From Bacillota bacterium (GTDB taxonomy: Bacteria > Bacillota > Clostridia > Christensenellales > CAG-138): DNA of 10,573 nucleotides. This document shows, one piece after another, positions 6,729 through 10,573 of this stretch. Where the stretch lies: positions 1 to 10,573 of the forward strand of contig JAEZIE010000225.1 in the NCBI GenBank assembly GCA_023416175.1, written 5' to 3'. How positions within the stretch are numbered: the first letter of the stretch is position 1; every line of letters starts with the position of its first letter. The notes below the pieces were generated by a model, which saw only the letters and a list, made by a program, of their open reading frames with translations, did no database searches and was not told where the DNA came from. Position numbers and translations under genes: made by a program.

Positions 6729-7661
6729 TTAGAGTGTCGGTTCTGCTGCGCCCAGCAGCTTCATGATAAGCGCCATGCGCACATACATGCCGAACTTCAC
6801 CTGTTCAAAGTAGACCGCGCGGGGATCGTTATCCACTTCGGTGGCGATTTCGTTGACGCGCGGCAGCGGATGCATCACGACCATATCCTGCTTAGCGAGT
6901 GCCATTTTATCCGCAGTCAGTATGAAAAAGTCTTTTAGGCGCAGATATTCTTCCTCGCTGATGAACCGTTCACGCTGCACGCGGGACATGTAGAGGATAT
7001 CGAGCATGGGCATCGCGGCTTCCAGGTCAGTCGTTTCCGTAAAGGGTACGTTGGCCTCTTTAAGCGCCTGTTTCACGTAAGCGGGCATGGTCAGTTCTTC
7101 CGGTGAGATGAACAGGAACTTCACGTTTTCATAGCGGGAGAGGCAGGTGACCAGTGAATGTATGGTGCGCCCGAACTTCAGGTCCCCGCATACCCCCACC
7201 GTTAATCCATGAAAGCTTTTTTTATAGTTGCGGATGGTCAGAAGGTCGGTCAATGTCTGGGTGGGGTGATGGTGGCCGCCGTCCCCCGCGTTGATGACAG
7301 GGCAGGATGCGTACTGGCTCATCAGCTTCGCCGTACCTTCCTTGGGGTGACGCACCACGATGATATCCGAATACTGCGCCACCGTACGGGCGCTGTCCGC
7401 AATCGTCTCGCCCTTTGCAGCGCTCGAGGTGGAAGGGTCCGAAAAGCCGATTGTACTGCCGCCCAAACGGAGCATGGCCGCGTCAAAAGAGAACTTGGTG
7501 CGGGTCGAAGGCTCATAAAAAAGGCTTGCAAGGATTTTTCCTTTGCACGCCTCTTGATAACGGGTGGGATTTTGAATAATTCGTTCTGCAAGGGATAATA
7601 CTTCCTCGATTTCTGCGAGGGAAAAATCTCCCGGGGCAATCAGGCTTTTGTTTTGAAGCAT
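6729..7661 (-). CDS. pyrB: aspartate carbamoyltransferase catalytic chain
   Basis: Joins carbamoyl phosphate and aspartate, the committed step of pyrimidine synthesis. The 310 residues match the family. Carbamoyl-phosphate-binding STRTKF is at 52-57, the neighbouring-subunit loop with Lys83 in AAKGET at 81-86, HHHPTQTL at 130-137, and the HPLPR motif at 264-268. The frame runs open to 7709, but the ATG at 7661 follows AAGGAG at 6 nt and gives the normal N-terminus. It is the first gene of the pyr operon, downstream of a long leader with an attenuator-like terminator. The following pyrI gene supplies the regulatory chain. Confidence 0.97.
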   Translation of the reverse strand: MLQNKSLIAPGDFSLAEIEEVLSLAERIIQNPTRYQEACKGKILASLFYEPSTRTKFSFDAAMLRLGGSTIGFSDPSTSSAAKGETIADSARTVAQYSDIIVVRHPKEGTAKLMSQYASCPVINAGDGGHHHPTQTLTDLLTIRNYKKSFHGLTVGVCGDLKFGRTIHSLVTCLSRYENVKFLFISPEELTMPAYVKQALKEANVPFTETTDLEAAMPMLDILYMSRVQRERFISEEEYLRLKDFFILTADKMALAKQDMVVMHPLPRVNEIATEVDNDPRAVYFEQVKFGMYVRMALIMKLLGAAEPTL

Positions 7662-7687
7662 GTGTCTCTCCTTTCTTTGGTAGGGGC

Positions 7688-7715
7688 GGCCCTGTGGAAA
7701 TAGGCTCACGGGGCC
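7688..7715 (-). other. hairpin in the pyrB 5' untranslated region
   Basis: On the - strand GGCCC (7715-7711) can pair with GGGCC (7692-7688), followed after one mismatch by GTG with CAC (7709-7707 with 7696-7694). The hairpin sits between the attenuator and the pyrB ribosome site, which stays just outside it. No U run follows, so it is not a terminator; it may shape read-through transcripts or be incidental. Confidence 0.4.
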
Positions 7716-7741
7716 ATGTACTATGCTGCATACTTAATTGC

Positions 7742-7780
7742 AAAAAAAAACACTTGGCTGAGAAATCAGCAGTGTTTTTT
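7742..7780 (-). terminator. intrinsic terminator in the pyr leader (attenuator)
   Basis: On the - strand AAAAAACACT (7780-7771) pairs perfectly with AGTGTTTTTT, and inside it GCTGA (7770-7766) pairs with TCAGC (7761-7757) around a TTTC loop; two unpaired bases (CA) form a small bulge. A run of nine T follows. It lies about 80 bases before the pyrB start and downstream of the operon promoter, so it must be bypassed for expression; this is the definition of an attenuator. On the + strand the same hairpin also has a T6 tail, but no gene is upstream of it in that direction. Confidence 0.82.
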
Positions 7781-7782
7781 CT

Positions 7783-7824
7783 TTACGTCAGTTTTATTCG
7801 GTTGTATTTCAGCCGAAGCCTCAT
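7783..7824 (-). CDS. putative 13-codon pyr leader peptide
   Basis: ATG-started ORF encoding MRLRLKYNRIKLT, then TAA at 7785-7783. AAAGG lies about 11 nt before the ATG, a weak but usable site. The stop is only 2 nt before the first arm of the leader terminator, so a ribosome at or near the stop codon would cover that arm. Its placement between promoter and attenuator, rather than its composition, is the reason for the call. The peptide is rich in Arg (codons AGG, CGG, CGA), Leu and Lys, unlike the longer E. coli pyrBI leader peptide. It may be a chance ORF; no homologue was recognised. Confidence 0.5.
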   Translation of the reverse strand: MRLRLKYNRIKLT

Positions 7825-7847
7825 ACTTTTAATTACCTTTCTCTTTT

Positions 7848-7862
7848 CACGCAAGATGCGTG
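7848..7862 (-). other. small 5'-proximal hairpin of the pyr leader RNA
   Basis: CACGCA (7862-7857) and TGCGTG (7853-7848) form a perfect 6-bp stem with a TCT loop, about 10 nt from the predicted transcript start. Such structures can protect the message end or pause RNA polymerase early; either role here is inference. Confidence 0.45.
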
Positions 7863-7878
7863 CGCATTCATTTCGACT

Positions 7879-7907
7879 AGGATACTAAAATTGAGCCCTT
7901 CTGTCAA
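7879..7907 (-). promoter_or_regulatory. promoter of the pyr operon
   Basis: On the - strand a perfect TTGACA (-35, 7907-7902) is followed after exactly 17 bases by TATCCT (-10, 7884-7879; 4/6 to consensus). Transcription would begin near 7872, giving a leader of about 210 nt before pyrB. A second TTGACA lies at 7930-7925 but has no matching -10. Confidence 0.72.
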
Positions 7908-8014
7908 TGGGTTTTTTCATCAATTGTCAAAGGAAATCTAATACATGCACCAATATAGGCGGGCTACAAATGCAGGTCAAAAAGCACGAAATATATGTAA
8001 GACGGCGCAATATC

Positions 8015-8035
8015 CAATTAAATGAAAACTAATTG
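8015..8035. promoter_or_regulatory. AT-rich inverted repeat upstream of the surface-gene promoter
   Basis: CAATTA (8015-8020) and TAATTG (8030-8035) form an inverted repeat with a 9-base gap, about 12 bases before the predicted -35 region of the NlpC/P60 gene. The arrangement suits a dimeric repressor or activator site, but AT-rich repeats of this size also occur by chance. The rest of 7931-8040 is AT-rich and holds no other feature that I can support. Confidence 0.25.
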
Positions 8036-8046
8036 TTAAATCAAGC

Positions 8047-8073
8047 CTTGCGCCCCATGTTTTACGGTATAAT
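8047..8073 (+). promoter_or_regulatory. probable promoter of the NlpC/P60 gene
   Basis: A perfect -10 TATAAT lies at 8068-8073. The -35 is poor: CTTGCG at 8047-8052 with a 15-base spacer is the best seen. Transcription from about 8080 would give a leader of about 60 nt. The weak -35 suggests that an activator may be needed, or that the level is low. Confidence 0.5.
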
Positions 8074-8141
8074 GAGAAAAATGCCAGATTAGCCGCGCCC
8101 TATAGGGGCATCGGCAGACTTATTCACACGGGAGGAACTTC

Positions 8142-9815
8142 ATGCGCAGACGCGCGCTTTCCATGTATGTATCCTGTATTCTATTGATTTGCGTCTTTCT
8201 ACAGGCGGGCGAGCGCCGCGTGCTTGCAGAAGGGGTAATTGCCGCGCAGCAAGAAACCGCACAGACGGAAACGCCGGTTGAAACGCCTGCCGCCACTCTC
8301 ATCCCGGAACCCACAACCTATCCGCCTGAGGAACCCACGCCTACATATACGCCTATGCCGACACTGGAACCTACGCCGATATCGGCTACCCCCACGCCAA
8401 TACCCACGCTTCCCCCCACGCCCAGCCCTTCACCCACACCGTTGCCCTATGCCATATCGATCGACTCACGTAACATCACCATCCCTGTGGGGATGTGGCT
8501 TGATCTAGAAAGCCTTGCGTTTGCTGAGGATGAGTATGGGCAGGAGCTGCCGGTGGTTGTGTTTGATGACGGGGGATTTTCGCCTGACGTGCCGGGCGCC
8601 TACGTCATCCGCTTTGCCGCCACGCATCCATTGAGCAAAGAAACCTCGATGACGTTCAGCCTGGTGACGGTGGTCGGGGAAGTAACCGAAGAACAAAAAA
8701 GCCCGCTTGTTGGCACCAGCGATTCCCGTTACCGCAAATATCGGCAGTACCGGGATATGATCTCGGAGGACCTAAAACGCATCATATCCAACCTCAATGA
8801 CGAATTTACACAGCGCGTGGCGCTGCTTAACGGCGCGTTTTACGATGCCGAGGAGTTTACGCTTTTGCGCGTGGTACCTGTGCAGGAGGAAACGGATGAA
8901 TTAGAGCCCATACGTGCCGCGGAAGATAGTACGCTTGTTGCGCTTGACGCCCCAACCGTATCCAACTGGTCCCAGGTGCTTGCCGTGTTTGTTGCGAAAA
9001 GCTCCTTGGATGTGGATGAACCGCTTGACCTTTATAATTTAAGAAAAATCCCGCTCGAGGGCATACGCGATGTGTTCTGGGATATGCACTCGCTCACGTT
9101 CGATATGAAGAACGGTGCGCTCAAGGTTATGCTGGAGGAAAAAAGCAGCCAGGAGATGGCGCTTCTATACGGCCTTGATGAAAAAAGGACCGCCCAGCTT
9201 GATGAGTTGATGCAGCCGGAATTCCAGCGCCTGTTCGCCTCGCTCACGGGCGACACCTCGTTTTCGGATATGACCAAGGAGCAGGAAGAGAGAATACGCC
9301 AAAGCCTGCCCCAAGGCTTGGCCATGCAGCGGGAGCAGGTTGTTCTGACGGCATACTCGCTCTTGGGGCAAGTGGAATACTTCTGGGGTGGAAAATATCC
9401 GGAGGTCGGATGGAATCCGCTTTGGGGTGTGCCCAAGGTGGTCACTTCTTTGGGCAGCACGACCACTAACACTGTTCAAAAATTTGGTTTAGACTGCAGC
9501 GGCTTTGTCACATGGGCGTTTATCAACGCCGCAAAGGATGTCAAGCTTATAGATGCGATCGGCGACGGCTCAGCGAGGCAGTGGGGCAATTCCAGAACCT
9601 TAGGTTGGGATGAAGCGCAGCCCGGGGATCTTGCGTTCCGCGCGGCGCCGGGGACTTCCGCAATCAACCATGTAGGCATTGTGGTAGAGAAAAGGGAGGA
9701 TGGCACATATCTTGTGGCGCATTGCTCCTCCAGCCAGGACAATGTGGTGGTAACCGAAGCCTGGTCGAGCGGCTTCCGGTATATGAGAAGGCCGGTGTTA
9801 TATGCAGATGCGTAA
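8142..9815 (+). CDS. secreted NlpC/P60 cell-wall peptidase with Thr/Pro stalk and Ig-like domain
   Basis: Secreted protein of 557 residues, probably a peptidoglycan endopeptidase cutting stem peptides. Order of parts: signal peptide (about 1-29, Arg-rich start then a hydrophobic core); Thr/Pro-rich stalk (41-102); Ig-like beta domain resembling DUF5011 (about 103-180); a middle helical region (182-395) with VFWDM and a tail like that seen, as I recall, in clostridial NlpC/P60 proteins; and a C-terminal NlpC/P60 domain (about 397-557). The catalytic triad is visible: Cys452 in DCSGFV, His510 in NHVGIVV and His527 in AHCSS. Between the YFWGG motif and the catalytic Cys there are about 33 residues, longer than in typical NlpC/P60 domains. 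GGGAGG lies 6 nt before the ATG. No LysM or choline-binding repeats were seen, so attachment to the wall may rest on the Ig-like part or on the next gene's product. Confidence 0.88.
   Translation: MRRRALSMYVSCILLICVFLQAGERRVLAEGVIAAQQETAQTETPVETPAATLIPEPTTYPPEEPTPTYTPMPTLEPTPISATPTPIPTLPPTPSPSPTPLPYAISIDSRNITIPVGMWLDLESLAFAEDEYGQELPVVVFDDGGFSPDVPGAYVIRFAATHPLSKETSMTFSLVTVVGEVTEEQKSPLVGTSDSRYRKYRQYRDMISEDLKRIISNLNDEFTQRVALLNGAFYDAEEFTLLRVVPVQEETDELEPIRAAEDSTLVALDAPTVSNWSQVLAVFVAKSSLDVDEPLDLYNLRKIPLEGIRDVFWDMHSLTFDMKNGALKVMLEEKSSQEMALLYGLDEKRTAQLDELMQPEFQRLFASLTGDTSFSDMTKEQEERIRQSLPQGLAMQREQVVLTAYSLLGQVEYFWGGKYPEVGWNPLWGVPKVVTSLGSTTTNTVQKFGLDCSGFVTWAFINAAKDVKLIDAIGDGSARQWGNSRTLGWDEAQPGDLAFRAAPGTSAINHVGIVVEKREDGTYLVAHCSSSQDNVVVTEAWSSGFRYMRRPVLYADA
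8325..8445 (+). repeat. low-complexity Thr/Pro-coding repeat
   Basis: Imperfect tandem copies of hexamers related to CCNACG encode the TPTP/PTP stalk of the NlpC/P60 protein. Such tracts can change length by slippage in multiples of codons, altering how far the enzyme reaches from the membrane. Milder TP-rich linkers occur in the other two outer proteins of this window. Confidence 0.7.
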
Positions 9816-10524
9816 ACGGAAATTGGCGCTTGCGGCAGTTCTTACGCTTTGCATGATGCTGCCTCTTGCGGCTTTGGCGCAGACGCAGTATGTCACATGG
9901 GAAAGCGATCCAAAAGAAAACAGCAATGTGGAAACAGGGGATACCATCCGCTACACAATTACGTTGGAGGAGGCCGCAAAAAAGGAAGACTGGACGGCGC
10001 TGCGCGTGCAACTGGGAACTGGCCTTACTTTGCAGCCAGACAGCATTGCGCTGAGTTTCGCGCAACTCCCTGCCGCTTCCGAGAGCCCAAACTCTACTAA
10101 ACCATCTGAAACGCCACAGCCGGAAGCGAAGGACGTCCAGTGGGAAATCGTGCCGGGGAATGACGGGTTCGTGCTGCTTGTTTCCGCATTGAGCAGCGGG
10201 GATACGGTTTCGTTTTCCGCAATCGTACAGGAGAAGGGAAATATAAACGTTACCGTGCGGACGGATTCATTTTCTTCTGAGATTTCCCATAAGCTTGTCA
10301 TGCAGCCCACCCCTGCGCCAACGCTTATATCCACGCCTGCTTCCATTGCCGTGCAGGAACCGAGGCCTTTGGCCCTGCATATCGCGCTTGCGGTGCTGAT
10401 TTTGCCGGTTCTGACACTGTTGGGCATTGTGGGCTACAAAAAGTTTATAGAACTCAAAAGTGCCATAAAAACGTCTGGGCAGGACGCAGAGAAGCCAACT
10501 ACCCCAAATGCACCGGAGGAGTAG
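9802..10524 (+). CDS. secreted, C-terminally membrane-anchored protein of unknown function
   Basis: Protein of 240 residues. A signal peptide (1-26, ending ALA before Gln27) is followed by an exported beta-rich region (about 28-165) whose DTIRYTITLEE stretch (47-57) resembles DUF11/adhesin-type Ig-like repeats. A Thr/Pro linker (about 168-182), one membrane helix (191-212) and a charged tail (213-240) follow. A second Ser/Pro/Thr stretch at 93-108 divides the outer part in two. No LPxTG or catalytic motif was seen. The start overlaps the NlpC/P60 gene by 14 bases, so the two are translated together and probably work together, for example as anchor or regulator of the peptidase. AAGG lies 10 nt before the ATG at 9802; the ATG at 9808 is an alternative. 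The function is not recognised. Confidence 0.8.
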   Translation: MQMRKRKLALAAVLTLCMMLPLAALAQTQYVTWESDPKENSNVETGDTIRYTITLEEAAKKEDWTALRVQLGTGLTLQPDSIALSFAQLPAASESPNSTKPSETPQPEAKDVQWEIVPGNDGFVLLVSALSSGDTVSFSAIVQEKGNINVTVRTDSFSSEISHKLVMQPTPAPTLISTPASIAVQEPRPLALHIALAVLILPVLTLLGIVGYKKFIELKSAIKTSGQDAEKPTTPNAPEE

Positions 10525-10573
10525 GAGCGGGAAAATAAACGAGACGTTAAAATATAAATGGACGCCCTTTGTC

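Noticed and set aside
7798..7830. PyrR-type RNA binding site in the pyr leader
   Set aside because: GAGGCTT resembles part of the conserved loop of Bacillus PyrR sites, but the surrounding CAGAGAGG motif and a suitable enclosing stem are missing; the match of 7 bases can arise by chance and lies in the leader ORF.
7694..7888. 64-codon + strand ORF between pyrB and the surface genes
   Set aside because: It runs through the attenuator hairpin, leader and pyr promoter on the opposite strand, has no ribosome site, and its poly-Lys/Phe/Leu composition reflects the T-rich and A-rich hairpin arms.
7925..7930. Second TTGACA on the - strand as an additional pyr promoter
   Set aside because: At 15-19 bases downstream there is no -10-like hexamer; it may only be a repeat of the -35 motif.
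10525..10573. Start of a next gene at the ATG at 10558
   Set aside because: Only five codons are visible and no clear ribosome site precedes them; GAGACG is a poor match, so no call is justified. No terminator was seen here either.

Overview
The window looks like chromosomal DNA of a Gram-positive anaerobe of the class Clostridia (Firmicutes), with a mid-range GC content. The evidence is the pyr gene order (B-I-C-F-K-D-E), the class 1B dihydroorotate dehydrogenase with its PyrK electron-transfer subunit, a separate PyrI next to PyrB, strong AGGAGG-type ribosome sites, and secreted proteins with Thr/Pro-rich stalks. The genus cannot be named from the sequence alone.

Region 1 (about 40-2064, + strand) is a signalling pair: an ECF-type sigma factor followed by a single-pass membrane protein. 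The membrane protein's outer part holds two related DUF4367-like domains, so it is probably the cognate anti-sigma factor or sensor. A sigma-A-like promoter at 42-70 covers the first in-frame ATG and so points to the ATG at 111. The unit ends at a 14-bp terminator hairpin (2031-2064) that also lies downstream of the convergent pyr operon.

Region 2 (about 2083-7910, - strand) is a tightly packed operon, pyrB-pyrI-pyrC-pyrF-pyrK-pyrD-pyrE. It carries every step from carbamoyl phosphate plus aspartate to UMP; only carbamoyl phosphate synthase (carAB) is missing. Most junctions overlap, or have the upstream stop codon within or beside the next ribosome site. Upstream of pyrB are a consensus-like promoter, a leader of about 210 nt containing a 13-codon peptide ORF that stops 2 nt before a strong intrinsic terminator, and then pyrB. 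This layout suggests translation-coupled attenuation, similar in logic to Escherichia coli pyrBI but with a different and much shorter leader peptide. It is the most interesting signal in the window.

Region 3 (about 8040-10524, + strand) holds two cell-surface genes that overlap by 14 nt. The first is a secreted NlpC/P60 cysteine peptidase with a Thr/Pro stalk and an Ig-like domain. The second is a small secreted protein anchored by a C-terminal membrane helix. They probably act together at the cell wall. The last 49 bases hold nothing that can be called.
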